The notes: generated by a model from the sequence alone, not told the origin. A stretch of 64,000 bases of DNA from Elusimicrobia bacterium RIFCSPLOWO2_02_FULL_39_32 (GCA_001800135.1 MGUU01000022.1:1-64000); one strand, 5' to 3'. Positions 1-10,591 are shown, numbered from the stretch's first letter. Numbers and translations: made by a program.

Positions 1-1
1 T

Positions 2-430
2 GAACCCAAGCCAATAGAAGAGTTAGAAGCTATTTTAGGTATTCAGGGAATCCTATTTGCAGTCTCTAATGCAGAAGATGCGATCAAACAAACAAAAGCT
101 CTATTAAAGCAAGGTTCTTATGCAGTAAGGCTGATAGCAGCCTCTAATAAGATAGGGATTTGGTCAAACCTTATGGATGAGTTAGGTAAAACAGTAAGAG
201 GCATACATATATTAGTTCTACAGATATTGGATGTTGGGGTAACTATCAAAATCGTATTGCCCAGAGATAAGTTCTTTAATGCAGGGATTGAGGAGTGGGT
301 GAGGGATTTAGAGGGTAGAGGAAGGATTGAGAGAAACGGGAGAGAACTGACCATTCAAGGTGTTGAGTTAGAACCTCCTTCCTTTAAAGAAGATCACCAA
401 CTCCATACACTCTTTAGCTCGCAAGCTTAA
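2..430 (+). CDS. Unrecognised protein, 5' end outside window
   Basis: The reading frame is open from base 2 to the TAA at 428-430, giving at least 142 residues, so the real start lies upstream of the window. An internal ATG at 173 exists but the frame before it also reads as plausible protein (it begins EPKPIEELEAILG). No motif I recognise; the chain is mixed alpha/beta in character with no membrane segment or cysteine motif. It converges on the nucleotidyltransferase gene downstream. Function unknown. Confidence 0.6.
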   Translation, partial: EPKPIEELEAILGIQGILFAVSNAEDAIKQTKALLKQGSYAVRLIAASNKIGIWSNLMDELGKTVRGIHILVLQILDVGVTIKIVLPRDKFFNAGIEEWVRDLEGRGRIERNGRELTIQGVELEPPSFKEDHQLHTLFSSQA

Positions 431-493
431 AATTTATTTTTATTTTGCGCTTTAGTGTTACTCAGATTCTTTTTTAACTTTAAAGTATCATTC

Positions 494-793
494 TTAGACA
501 TATATGGTTTCTTTTAGAATTTGATTTTTGGCGTATGGTTTTAAATATTTTTCTCTGGCTAGATCAATGGGGCGGTGAAAATGATCGTAGAAATAACTAC
601 GCATTTCATTTTTTAATTCGTAAATATGAGGGGTGTTAGGTTCTAATTCAATGAGAAGATCAATATCGCTGTCAGAATGATTAGCTCCTCTAGCGAAGGA
701 GCCAAAAAGCCCAATCTTACTAAGATGGAAGCGTTCTTTTAAATAATTCTGATGATCTCTAATAAATTTGAGGATGTCATTCTTATCAATCAT
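494..793 (-). CDS. MNT-type minimal nucleotidyltransferase
   Basis: A 99-residue protein with the minimal nucleotidyltransferase signature GSFARGANHSDSDIDLLIE near residues 30-49: the GSxARG loop followed by the two metal-binding aspartates of the DID motif. Family members of this size are usually the MntA/antitoxin half of HEPN-MNT modules and can AMPylate a HEPN toxin. No HEPN-like partner is visible on either side: the downstream neighbour is the convergent unknown gene and the upstream one is tRNA-Pro. Family assignment is firm; the biological role is open. Confidence 0.85.
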   Translation of the reverse strand: MIDKNDILKFIRDHQNYLKERFHLSKIGLFGSFARGANHSDSDIDLLIELEPNTPHIYELKNEMRSYFYDHFHRPIDLAREKYLKPYAKNQILKETIYV

Positions 794-913
794 AATAATA
801 ACCCTCGAAAAATAGAATTTTTATAGCTTAATTAAATTAACAAATTTTAGCCTAACTGGTCAAAAAAATGTTACAAAAAATTGAAGACGATATAATATAA
901 ATTTTTACTTTCT

Positions 914-987
914 TGGTCGGGATGCCGAGATTCGAACTCGGACTACATGCTCCCAAAGCACGCGTGCTACCGTTACACCACATCCCG
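914..987 (-). tRNA. tRNA-Pro(UGG)
   Basis: The reverse strand folds into a full cloverleaf: acceptor CGGGATG/CATCCCG, D-arm GTGT/GCAC, anticodon stem CGTGC/GCATG around loop TTTGGGA (anticodon TGG), T-arm CCGAG/CTCGG, discriminator A and encoded CCA, 74 nt in all. It lies downstream of rplL, separated from it by a hairpin terminator, so it is probably read from leakage or its own promoter. Confidence 0.95.
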
Positions 988-993
988 AAAAAA

Positions 994-1075
994 TTTTAAC
1001 CCCAAATGTGCCCGAATAATCACTTGCTTCTCACTGCCAAATGATTATTTGGGTTAACTGTTTGGGGTTAAAAAA
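994..1075 (-). terminator. Nested-hairpin terminator after rplL
   Basis: A 13-bp outer stem (994-1006 with 1061-1073) encloses a second stem (1011-1022 with 1041-1052, with mismatches). On the minus strand the outer stem is followed by an AAAATTTTTT tract, the form of an intrinsic terminator for the rplJ-rplL transcript. It sits 20 nt downstream of the rplL stop and just before tRNA-Pro. Confidence 0.75.
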
Positions 1076-1094
1076 TAACAAACTCTTTTAAAAC

Positions 1095-1481
1095 TTATTT
1101 TACTTCTACTGTAGCTCCAGCGTCAGTTAATTTCTTTTTAATCTCTTCAGCTTGAGCTTTCGGAATAGCTTCTTTCACATTTTTGGGCGCGCCTTCTACC
1201 AAATCTTTGGCTTCTTTTAAACCAAGACCAGTGATTTCTCTCACCACTTTAATGATAGGTATTTTTTTATCCGCAGGGGCGCTTGCTAGAACTACGGTGA
1301 AATCAGTTTTTTCTTCACCAGCTGGAGCAGCTCCAGCTTGAGCTCCGCCGCCTTGAGGAGCAGCTGCCACTGCCACGGCTGCGCTAACTCCGAACTTCTC
1401 TTCAATTCCTTTTACTAACTCTGCTAATTCCAGAACCGACATTTTTGAGATCGCTTCTAGGATTTCATCTTTTGTTGCCAT
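1095..1481 (-). CDS. rplL: Ribosomal protein L7/L12
   Basis: 128 residues, the usual L7/L12 length. The helical N-terminal dimerisation domain (about 1-35), an Ala/Gly/Pro-rich hinge (about 36-58, [19 protein letters not shown]) and the C-terminal factor-binding domain ending in [14 protein letters not shown] are all present. L12 multimers on L10 form the ribosomal stalk that recruits translation factors. It follows rplJ by 35 nt and has a clean AGGAGG-type ribosome binding site. Unusually, rpoB/rpoC do not follow it; tRNA-Pro does. Confidence 0.98.
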   Translation of the reverse strand: MATKDEILEAISKMSVLELAELVKGIEEKFGVSAAVAVAAAPQGGGAQAGAAPAGEEKTDFTVVLASAPADKKIPIIKVVREITGLGLKEAKDLVEGAPKNVKEAIPKAQAEEIKKKLTDAGATVEVK

Positions 1482-1516
1482 TGGACTTTCCTCCTTAATT
1501 ATTGATTAAAAAATAT

Positions 1517-2038
1517 TTAAGCTTTTGCTTGTTTTTGTTCCAAAGATTTTAACACCATTGCCAGTTTCTGTAAGGGAGCATTCAACACTGTGGCTAAATT
1601 TTGCAAAGGAGCATTTAAGCTGATCGCTACTTTTGTTATCAACACTTCTCTAGACGGCAGTGTTGCTAAAACTTTAATTTCTTTGTCGCTTAAAATTTTC
1701 CCGGCCAAAAATCCTGCGATAATTTTTAATTTTTCATTGCTTTTTGAAAACTCAACTACAATTTTTGCAAGAGAAGCAGCATCCCCTTTTTGAAAAGCCA
1801 CTGCGGTTGGGCCAGTAAAATACTTTGTAAAATCTTCTAAGCCGGCATTTTTTAAAGAAATGCGGGTTAAAGTGTTTTTAACAATGTTGTATTCACATCC
1901 CACAGGTTTTAGTTTTGACCTTAACTCATTTAATTCAGGAGTTGTCAAACCCTGATAATTAGTTACAACTAAGTTGGGATTCTCTTTAATTTTTTCTTCT
2001 AATTTCTTAACTGATTCCTGATTTTTCTGATTTGGCAT
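1517..2038 (-). CDS. rplJ: Ribosomal protein L10
   Basis: 173 residues with the L10 core (VVTNYQGLTTPELNELRSKL near residue 25, then VKNTLTRISLKNAGLEDF) and the C-terminal helix that binds L12 dimers. L10 anchors the stalk and is also the autoregulator that binds its own leader. The start has an AGGAGGATGAAG ribosome binding region. The gene lies directly downstream of the rRNA operon instead of behind rplK-rplA, its usual context. Confidence 0.98.
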   Translation of the reverse strand: MPNQKNQESVKKLEEKIKENPNLVVTNYQGLTTPELNELRSKLKPVGCEYNIVKNTLTRISLKNAGLEDFTKYFTGPTAVAFQKGDAASLAKIVVEFSKSNEKLKIIAGFLAGKILSDKEIKVLATLPSREVLITKVAISLNAPLQNLATVLNAPLQKLAMVLKSLEQKQAKA

Positions 2039-2050
2039 TCTTCATCCTCC

Positions 2051-2090
2051 TAAAAAAATAACACCTTTTTCAAGATCAAAAAGGTGTTAT
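2051..2090 (-). terminator. Attenuator hairpin before rplJ
   Basis: A perfect 13-bp stem (2058-2070 with 2078-2090, seven-base loop) is followed on the minus strand by seven T residues (2052-2058) and then at once by the rplJ ribosome binding site. This is the position and form of the terminator used in L10-leader transcription attenuation. It could equally end rRNA operon transcription when L10 is not limiting. Confidence 0.8.
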
Positions 2091-2200
2091 CTAAAAACAA
2101 ATTAAACCCTTCTTGTCTCGGTAGGAAAATTTAAGCCGCTTTACAATTTCTTACAATAACTAAAAAAAGCGACACCTACTGTCTCTGACTAAAAGTTTTC
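2054..2200 (-). promoter_or_regulatory. Ribosomal protein L10 leader
   Basis: On the minus strand the segment carries AGAGACAGTAGG (2175-2186) and, about 50 nt later, CCTACCGAGAC (2115-2125). These pair across an intervening hairpin and match what I recall of the conserved L10-binding kink-turn element in rplJ leaders. It is followed by the terminator at 2051-2090 and the rplJ start. In Bacillus this arrangement lets L10-L12 repress rplJL by attenuation. Identification is by remembered consensus; a covariance-model search would confirm it. Confidence 0.75.
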
Positions 2201-2234
2201 TACTACTTAACCTAACTTTTAATTAAATCTTTAA

Positions 2235-2352
2235 CCCTGGCACCGACCTACTCTTGCGGTCACTTACGCGACAACTACCATCGGCCCTGGAGGGCTTAAC
2301 TGCCGTGTTCGGAATGGGAACGGGTGTTGCCCCTCCGGAATAAGCGCCAGGG
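2235..2352 (-). rRNA. rrf: 5S ribosomal RNA
   Basis: About 118 nt bounded by a terminal helix (CCCTGGC at one end, GCCAGGG at the other). The internal sequence has the usual 5S signatures on the reverse strand. It is the last rRNA of the operon, 112 nt after 23S. Only about 35 nt separate it from the L10 leader and no strong terminator lies between. Confidence 0.93.
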
Positions 2353-2761
2353 AAAAATATCCAAATTCTTTATCTGGACTATAGAAAACTCTATACAGAA
2401 TTTTCTATAGCCAGCTATAAGAATTTATATGTTAAAAAGCCACTCTAAAAAAATCGAGTGATGCGGTTAAGACACACGGCTGATTAGTAGTGATTAGCTC
2501 CACGTATTACTACGCTTCCACATTCACCCTATCAACGGAGTTATCTTCTCCGAGCCTTTAGGGGTCTTGCGACCACGGGAATCCTTATCTTAGGGTGCGT
2601 TTCACACTTAGATGCTTTCAGCGTTTATCGCTGCCGAACATGATTACCCAGCGATGCCCTTGGCAGGACAACTGGTACAACAGAGGTTCGTCCATCCAGG
2701 TCCTCTCGTACTATGGATAGCTCCCTTCAAGATTCCTACGACCACGGTAGATAGAGACCGT

Positions 2762-3015
2762 CAATTCTGTTACTTCATCCAATCTTAAAAAATTGGATTA
2801 CTAACCCTTCCGGGCGCCTTAGTATTTCTACTAAGATCTGCATGTTACCATGCAGTTCGGACTATATCTTATCTCCAATTTTCTGGAAATCTTAGCGTAT
2901 AGTCTCTGAGGTTCCCTGCCAAAAAGGCAGGTTACCTGCGGATTGTCCTCTAAGTTATCTAAGCTTAAAGGAGTTTCCCGCATATAGCTAAGTTTATAGA
3001 CAGCAGGTTTTGTTT
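2762..3015 (-). other. Group I intron A in 23S rRNA (no ORF)
   Basis: 254 nt between exons ending CAGT and beginning ACGG. Group I core elements are readable on the minus strand: GCGGGAAACTCC (P4 side), GACAATCCGCAG, then AGACTATA and AAGATATAGTCC, which pair as P7. The 5' exon GACAGU pairs perfectly with the guide GCUGUC a few bases into the intron, ending in the required U.G pair, and the intron ends in G. The insertion follows E. coli U2604. A mini-intron with no endonuclease, so immobile on its own. Confidence 0.9.
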
Positions 3016-3119
3016 ACTGTCTCACGACGTACTGAACCCAGCTCACGTACCACTTTAATTGGCGAACAGCCAAACCCTTCCCACCTACTTCAGCGGGAGG
3101 ATGTGATGAGCCGACATCG

Positions 3120-3969
3120 TACAATAATCCATAATTTCTTATGGTGCAGACTATATCTTCATCCCATACTCTAGATTTAGGTCGAAACCATATCCACGAG
3201 ATCTCCTTCAATTACTTTGAAGGTATGGGAGTCGGCGTGTTAGCTTATCTAAAATAATAAGCTCTTTCCTTTCGGATCAGTCGTTACAGGGTCATCCATC
3301 AGTTTATATTTAAAACACCCTAGCACATGAGGAAGTATAATCTGCTTCATTTTTATTGTGCTTTGAGTATTTACGCGTAATCTATAGTAAGATTTGTCTC
3401 GATTCAAACGACACTCTATTTGAAATGTCTTATAGAGCAAACTTATCAAGAACTCTTGTTCTTTCAAACTAAATTGCTGTGTATTTAAGTAGATAGAATT
3501 TCTGCTCCTTGCTCCATCATCCATAAACCAAACCGCTAGCGCGATTGGATTTATTTCAAGATTTGAAGGAATTGATTTTTTTCCATCCTTATAAAACCAA
3601 CAATAGTAGTTCGTAAAGATTGGGAGACTTCTCGTTGTGAACCGATAGGCTATTCGATTACCTTTGCCTTTGCGAGATTTAGGTGGAGTGATTACATATT
3701 CATGAAAGTGCTTCCACTTCCAATCTACATAATCTTGCGATCTAAAGGAATGATTCACTTCAAACAAAGCATTTGTTCTTGTACCTTGTTTTCGAAGGGT
3801 TCCATCCCCTAGCAGACTTCCCACTAAAACTGCATGTTGTACTGATGTTAGACTTCCCACGGTATTGCCCTCCTGTTATATTCAATTATAAAAAACAACA
3901 AGATCGGGTTCCACCGTTATAAGCCGAATTTTTAGTACAGAATCACTTCTGCAGCACCCCAATATGTTA
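3120..3969 (-). other. Group I intron B in 23S rRNA, with endonuclease ORF
   Basis: About 850 nt inserted after the exon GTTTGGCACCT (E. coli U2500) and before CGATGTCGG. The exon GCACCU pairs with a guide GGGUGC 9 nt into the intron with the expected terminal U.G. Near the 3' end AAGATATAGTCTG matches the P7 3' strand and is followed by a P9-like hairpin. The 3' boundary is odd: the last G is two bases before the expected exon (G-TA-CGATG). The 5' half of P7 is less clear than in introns A and C. It contains the LAGLIDADG gene 3249-3860. Confidence 0.8.
3249..3860 (-). CDS. LAGLIDADG homing endonuclease of intron B
   Basis: 203 residues with both helical LAGLIDADG-type motifs: LVGSLLGDGTL near residue 12 and ALAVWFMDDGARS near residue 107, so a single chain forms both active sites. 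It starts at GTG (3860), which has a good AGGAGGG ribosome binding site about 8 nt upstream; I chose it for that reason. Such proteins cut intronless 23S alleles and drive intron homing; some also act as maturases. It is free-standing inside the intron, not fused to an exon. Confidence 0.9.
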   Translation of the reverse strand: MGSLTSVQHAVLVGSLLGDGTLRKQGTRTNALFEVNHSFRSQDYVDWKWKHFHEYVITPPKSRKGKGNRIAYRFTTRSLPIFTNYYCWFYKDGKKSIPSNLEINPIALAVWFMDDGARSRNSIYLNTQQFSLKEQEFLISLLYKTFQIECRLNRDKSYYRLRVNTQSTIKMKQIILPHVLGCFKYKLMDDPVTTDPKGKSLLF

Positions 3970-4012
3970 AGGTGCCAAACTTGGTCGTCGATATGAACTC
4001 TTGGACCAAATA

Positions 4013-4048
<36 letters not shown>

Positions 4049-4162
4049 TGCTGGCAATGCCACATTCTACCAGCAGATCACTAGTTCCTGCTTTCGCACC
4101 TGCTCGGGATGTCTCCCTTGCAGTTAAGCCGGCTTCTGAACTTGCTCTCGCTAGTCCGATTT

Positions 4163-4837
4163 CTATTCGGATTGAGCCGACCTTTGAACGCCTCCGTTAC
4201 CATTTAGGCATTTTTGTTTCCTTTCAACTGGAATTTTGTAACGCATTGATAAAAGAATATAGGGATCAACAATCTCACGAAATCTTTCATAGGACTTTCC
4301 TGAAATGTAGATTTGCCATCCATCCTTTTGTTTTCGTTCCTTTGCTAAAAGAGCAAATTGTAAACGCAAAACATTAATCAATCGCTTTACATCACTCCTT
4401 AAAAAACAATGAGTATTAAATAATATCCCTTTAGAATCTCGAGATTTAATAGAACCATCATCCATAAACCAATATGCGATGCTGCGCGCAGTTAATAATT
4501 TATGAATTATTTTAGGCACACATTTTTTTCGCTCAGTGTAAAACTGCTGAGCATAAAACCGAAACGCTGGATGACTCACCGTCTGAAACCAAATATTGTT
4601 ATGAGAAATATCTTGCTTCAGTTGAGGTTGAGTTAACACCCAATCTTTAAAAAGTTCATACAAATGTTTTGCATATTCATATTGTTCAGAAGAATATTCA
4701 AATTTCAATCTGTATGTTCTTCCATAATTTTGCGTTTCAAGATGCGCATCTCCTAACAACAATCCGATCAGTGTTTCGCACTGGGTGTCAGATAATTTTA
4801 AGGATGCCTTCATTGTTTCTATTTTTCGGGAGTTCAT
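4163..4837 (-). CDS. LAGLIDADG homing endonuclease of intron C, reading into the 23S exon
   Basis: 224 residues with two motifs: CETLIGLLLGDAHLE near residue 20 and SIAYWFMDDGSIKS near residue 118. The frame does not stop inside the intron. The last roughly 15 codons (from about LNGNGGVQRSAQSE) are encoded by the 3' rRNA exon, with the TAG 46 nt past the splice site. After splicing the full reading frame would be lost, so the protein must be made from the precursor. No convincing ribosome binding site precedes the ATG at 4837; an internal Met at residue 9 is an alternative start. Confidence 0.87.
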   Translation of the reverse strand: MNSRKIETMKASLKLSDTQCETLIGLLLGDAHLETQNYGRTYRLKFEYSSEQYEYAKHLYELFKDWVLTQPQLKQDISHNNIWFQTVSHPAFRFYAQQFYTERKKCVPKIIHKLLTARSIAYWFMDDGSIKSRDSKGILFNTHCFLRSDVKRLINVLRLQFALLAKERKQKDGWQIYISGKSYERFREIVDPYILLSMRYKIPVERKQKCLNGNGGVQRSAQSE

Positions 4838-5177
4838 TGTTTTTAGTTGACTTGGATCCCAAATTTCTTTTGGGACTTCGCATTGCTGCGAAGATCAGAC
4901 TATATCATATCCCAACTAAAGTTGGGATTCCGGCGTATAGTCGTTGAGGGGTCAATCCCAACCTAAGTTGGAACGACTTCCCTGCTGATTGTCCGCACTA
5001 GAAGATTTTTTACTACCCTAACTTTTAGATTAGGATGAGTCTCTCTAGATTCTGCATTGTCTATGATTTCTGAACGGAGATCCAAAAATACATTAACAAA
5101 CGGATGTTCCAGCATACAGCCAGATGTGGATTCGCGTGTTACCACGCGAAAGCCCCTTAATTTATAATTGGCGGTCG
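4209..5177 (-). other. Group I intron C in 23S rRNA, with endonuclease ORF
   Basis: 969 nt between exon CGGTCGCCT and exon CCTAAATGGTAACGG, matching insertion after E. coli U2262 beside the P-loop. The 5' exon ends in T and the intron in G. GCCU pairs with an internal GGGC guide. Core elements on the minus strand are GGACAATCAGCAGGG, then CGACTATACGCC and ATGATATAGTC (P7 strands). The core lies in the 5' third and the endonuclease frame follows it. Confidence 0.9.
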
Positions 5178-5467
5178 AGGCGACCGCCCCAGTCAAACTG
5201 CCCACTTAACAATGTCCAAGGTCTTGATATAAAGAACCTTGTTAGAACGGCAGAATTAAAAGGGTGGTATTTCACTGTTCCCTCTGCCCCAGCCAAAACC
5301 AGGACTTCAAAGGGTCCCACCTATTCTACGCATCCGATTCCATCATTCAATGTTAAGATACAGTAAAGCTCCACGGGGTCTTTTCGTCTAACCGTGGTTA
5401 AAAAGCGTCTTCACTTCTACCTCAATTTCGCCGAGCCTCTCGTTGAGACAGCGCTCTCTTCGTTACT

Positions 5468-5554
<87 letters not shown>

Positions 5555-6350
5555 GTTCAAAGCTTCGCAAGGCTTGCGCCCCACTAACCTCTCCCCTTGA
5601 CCTTCCAGCACCGGGCAGGAGTCAGTCCCTATACATCATCTTGTGATTTCAGCAGAGACCTGTGTTTTTGTTAAACAGTCGCGAGAGCCCTTTCACTGCG
5701 GCCCCTGATAAATCAGGGGTATCCCTTCTTCCGAAGTTACGGGACAATTTTGCCTAGTTCCTTAACGAGAGTTCGCTCGCGCGCCTTAGGATTTTCACCC
5801 CACCTACCTGTGTCGGTTTGCGGTACGGTTTGAATAATCACTCCCTACGAGGATTTTCTTGGCGCAAAGGTCTGGTCACTTCCCTCTGATTTCTCAAAGG
5901 TCGCTTTTGTTTCTCGAGATAACTCCCGGGTGGATTTACCTGCCCAAGACCCAAAAAACAATCAACCTACACATCCAATCGTAGGCTGACCTTACTCTAC
6001 GCGTCCCCCCTTAGGTGCAAACGCAATTATCCAAGTACAGGAATATTAACCTGTTGTCCTTCATCTACGCCTTTCGGCCTCGACTTAGGGCCGACTAACC
6101 CTGAGCTGACGAACATTGCTCAAGGAAACCTTAGGTTTACGGCGCACCGGATTCTCACCGGTGTTATCGCTACTTATTCCGACATCCTCACTTCAAAGCG
6201 CTCCAGCACTCCTTACGGTATGCCTTTATGGCACTTTGAACGCTCCCCTACCCCTTAACAATAGACGAATCTATTATTAAAGCCGTGATTGCGGTATCAT
6301 GCTTGAGCCCCGAGTTGTTTTCGGCGCAAGAACACTTAGCCAGTGAGCTG

Positions 6351-6393
<43 letters not shown>

Positions 6394-6990
6394 AGATGTC
6401 TTAGTATTCTCACATCCTTTACCACTTAGCATGAATTTTGGGACCTAGATCGACGGTCTGGGCTGTTTCCCTCTTGCACACCGGGCTTATCCTCGATGTA
6501 CTGACTCCTGTGACAATGGGCAAAGAATTCGGAGTTTGGTTAAATTCGGAACCTGGGTTGCAGGTCCTACATTATCCAGTGCTCTACCTCTTTGCTTAGA
6601 CTCACAAGGCTAGTCCTAAAACTATTTCGGGGAGAACCAGCTATCTCCAAGTTAGATTGGCCTTTCGCCCCTAACCCCACCTCATGTAGGAATTTTTCAA
6701 CATTCAACACTCCGAGCCTCCATCTCGTATTACCGAGACTTCACTCTGGACAGGGTTAGATCACTTGGTTTCGGGTCTGATAAATCGAACTGTATCGCCC
6801 TTTCGGACTTGCTTTCGCTTCGGCTCCCAGGATGCTTGCACATCAAGGTTAACCTTGCTCGACTCATCAACTCGCCGGATCATTCTTCAACAGGCACGCA
6901 GTTGACCATTGTCTCCGATAAATCGGAAACCATAGGTCTTCCACAGCTTGTAAACGCACAGTTTCAGGTTCTATTTCACTCCCGTTTCCG

Positions 6991-7022
<32 letters not shown>

Positions 7023-7801
7023 ACACTATCGGTCGAAAGCTCGTATTTAGCCTTGGGGGGTGGGCCCCCCGGATTCCCGCCGGATACCACGTGTCCGACG
7101 GTACTTAGGTGTCCATCATAAGCCAAATTCTTTTCACCTACAGGACTGTCACCTTCTATGGTGAGCCTTTCCAGGCTCTTCGATTAAGAATTTGGTTGAT
7201 CACTCATCCCAATTAAATGGAGATGGATCCTGCAACCCCTTTTCTGATTACTCAAAAAAGGTTTAGGCTGTTGCGCGTTCGCTCGCCACTACTAACGCAA
7301 TCTCAATTGATTTCTATTCCTCCAGGTACTAAGATGTTTCAATTCCCTGGGTTATATCAATACGACTATGAATTCATCGTACTGTATCCTGATTCTCATC
7401 AGGATGGGTTTCCCCATTCGGAGTCCCACGGATCAAAGGTTCTTTGCACCTCCCCGTGGATTATCGCAGCTTAGCACGTCCTTCTTCTTGCGGCTTTCGC
7501 CAAGGCATCCACTATGCGCTCTTACTTTACTTAACCGCATCACACGATCTTCTTTAGAAAATGGCCAATCCGTCGGCAAACATTTTCTTTAAAAAATGAG
7601 TGATGCTATATTTTTTTATCACATTTCCTAAATTGAGCGAACTGTGAACTCTAGCTTTTTAACATTTTGTTCAATACAAACCCCGGTTCTGAGCCGAAGA
7701 AATTGCACCAAACGATTGAATTTTCTTAAAAATCAAGAAAATCCTATGAGTCAAAGACCATCGCAAAGATGAACTATTAAAAAATCTGCGCTTAAAAAAA
7801 G

Positions 7802-7874
7802 TGGAGATAGGGGGATTTGAACCCCCGACCTTCCCGTTGCAAACGGGACGCTCTCCCAGCTGAGCTATATCCCC
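7802..7874 (-). tRNA. tRNA-Ala(UGC)
   Basis: Cloverleaf on the reverse strand: acceptor GGGGATA/TATCTCC with one G.U, D-arm TAGCTCAGCTGGGAGAGC, anticodon loop TTTGCAA (anticodon TGC), T-loop TTCAAAT. CCA is not encoded. It sits in the 16S-23S spacer, the classic position, next to tRNA-Ile. Confidence 0.97.
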
Positions 7875-7970
7875 AATGAAAACTCTTAAACCTATAATCC
7901 TTGCAGAATTAAATGGTTTGGGATGCTCAAAAATTTTTCCATATTTTTTATAAATTCTTTAAAGTCCATG

Positions 7971-8044
7971 TGGACGCACGTGGACTCGAACCACGGACCT
8001 TTCGCTTATCAAGCGAATGCTCTAACCAACTGAGCTATGCGTCC
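7971..8044 (-). tRNA. tRNA-Ile(GAU)
   Basis: Acceptor GGACGCA/TGCGTCC, D-arm TAGCTCAGTTGGTTAGAGC, anticodon stem TTCGC/GCGAA around TTGATAA (anticodon GAT), T-loop TTCGAGT. No encoded CCA. First tRNA of the 16S-23S spacer. Confidence 0.97.
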
Positions 8045-8167
8045 GAAAATAGCTCAAAAATACTTTATAAAAAGAGGAGATCAATCAACGCCCCATTTAG
8101 AATCGAGAGATCGACCTAAAATCCCGGATTAAAGACAAGCTCTAATCTTAAAGATTTATCTCCTTTG

Positions 8168-9718
<1,551 letters not shown>

Positions 9719-9847
9719 AAATGAACTGATTAAAAATTCTTTAAAGAAATTCGAAAATTCGAACCCTATAAATATTTTTATCAGTTATTATAATAGAGGT
9801 TTTAAATGACTCTAATTACATTTGATTAATTGTGAATTGACTTATTG

Positions 9848-9905
9848 TCTCTCGATTCTAATGGATCTTTTTGAAAGATCCTTATTAGGGCGTTGATTGA
9901 TCTCC
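9848..9905 (-). other. 16S leader arm of the RNase III processing stem
   Basis: Two blocks in the leader, 9888-9905 (18 nt) and 9848-9861 (14 nt), are perfect reverse complements of trailer blocks 8076-8093 and 8097-8110 just after 16S. They form a long helix bracketing 16S, as in pre-rRNA processed by RNase III. Between the leader blocks is a small local hairpin (GGATCTTT/AAAGATCC). The rest of 9719-10060 is untranslated leader; I see no gene there. Confidence 0.85.
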
Positions 9906-10062
9906 CTATCAACTGTTCCGTTATTTTCAGTTGACAGGAATTTTCTTTCTCATTAAAACAGCCCCGAGATTTTGAACAAATTTCGCGCTCAAAACCACGA
10001 AGCCAATTTCCATGAAACAAAGAAATTTTATTGCGATGTCAAAGAACAAATTCTTTTCGGTA

Positions 10063-10098
10063 ACTTCAAATAATAGCAAACAAAAAAAAATGTGTCAA
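10063..10098 (-). promoter_or_regulatory. rRNA operon promoter
   Basis: On the minus strand TTGACA (10093-10098) and TATTAT (10070-10075) are separated by exactly 17 nt, with an upstream A/T-rich stretch (to about 10140) that could serve as an UP element. Predicted start is near 10063, about 345 nt before 16S. This is the only strong sigma-70-type site in the 467-nt gap. Confidence 0.8.
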
Positions 10099-10185
10099 TA
10101 GTTTTTTAAAATTTTTAAATATTTTTTAAAGAAAATTCTTTAGGATACCTCTGGAAGGAAATTAAAAAAAGAAAACTTTAAAAAC

Positions 10186-10464
10186 TTACACAGCTTCTAC
10201 AGCTCTAATTCCTGGAACTTGCTCTAAAATAATTCTTTCAATTCCTGCCTTTAGGGTCATGGTGCTGGAAGGGCAAGAGCCGCAAGCGCCGCGCATCTCT
10301 ACATAAACAACCCCATCCACAATATCATTCACTTCCACAAAACCCCCATCCATTTCAATTGCAGGACGAATTTGGTCTAAGGCTTGCTCCACCTTTTGGC
10401 GCAGCGCATCGTTTTGAGAAGGCTCTAAGGGAAGTTTACTATTTTCAATTTTATTTTCACTCAT
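10186..10464 (-). CDS. NifU C-terminal-like Fe-S scaffold (Nfu)
   Basis: 92 residues, essentially only the Nfu domain: VEQALDQIRPAIEMDGGFVEV then GACGSCPSSTMTLKAGIE. The CxxC pair ligates a transferable Fe-S cluster in a homodimer. Members of this family deliver clusters to apoproteins. The gene is monocistronic, divergent from serS, with its own promoter upstream. It has no IscU-like N-terminal half, which is normal for stand-alone Nfu. Confidence 0.93.
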   Translation of the reverse strand: MSENKIENSKLPLEPSQNDALRQKVEQALDQIRPAIEMDGGFVEVNDIVDGVVYVEMRGACGSCPSSTMTLKAGIERIILEQVPGIRAVEAV

Positions 10465-10562
10465 GGTTATTTCCTATAACACCAAAGTACAACCATTCCT
10501 TCCTAAAGGACGAGAGTGTGACTTCGTCACCTCCAGTCGCTGAAGCTCAGTCATTTGATTTT

Positions 10563-10591
10563 AGTATAGCAGACAAGCCTAGAAAATACAA
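10563..10591 (-). promoter_or_regulatory. Promoter of the Nfu gene
   Basis: Minus-strand TTGTAT (10586-10591), a 17-nt spacer and TATACT (10563-10568); the start would be near 10556 and the leader about 90 nt. The leader contains a short GTGAC/GTCAC hairpin at 10529-10541. Confidence 0.5.

Noticed and set aside
3014..3211. 65-codon frame on the minus strand across the intron A / 23S exon / intron B region
   Set aside because: It lies mostly in conserved 23S sequence, has no ribosome binding site and no protein-like composition.
9826..10020. 64-codon frame in the rRNA leader
   Set aside because: It overlaps the 16S processing stem and the transcribed leader downstream of the rRNA promoter; no ribosome binding site.
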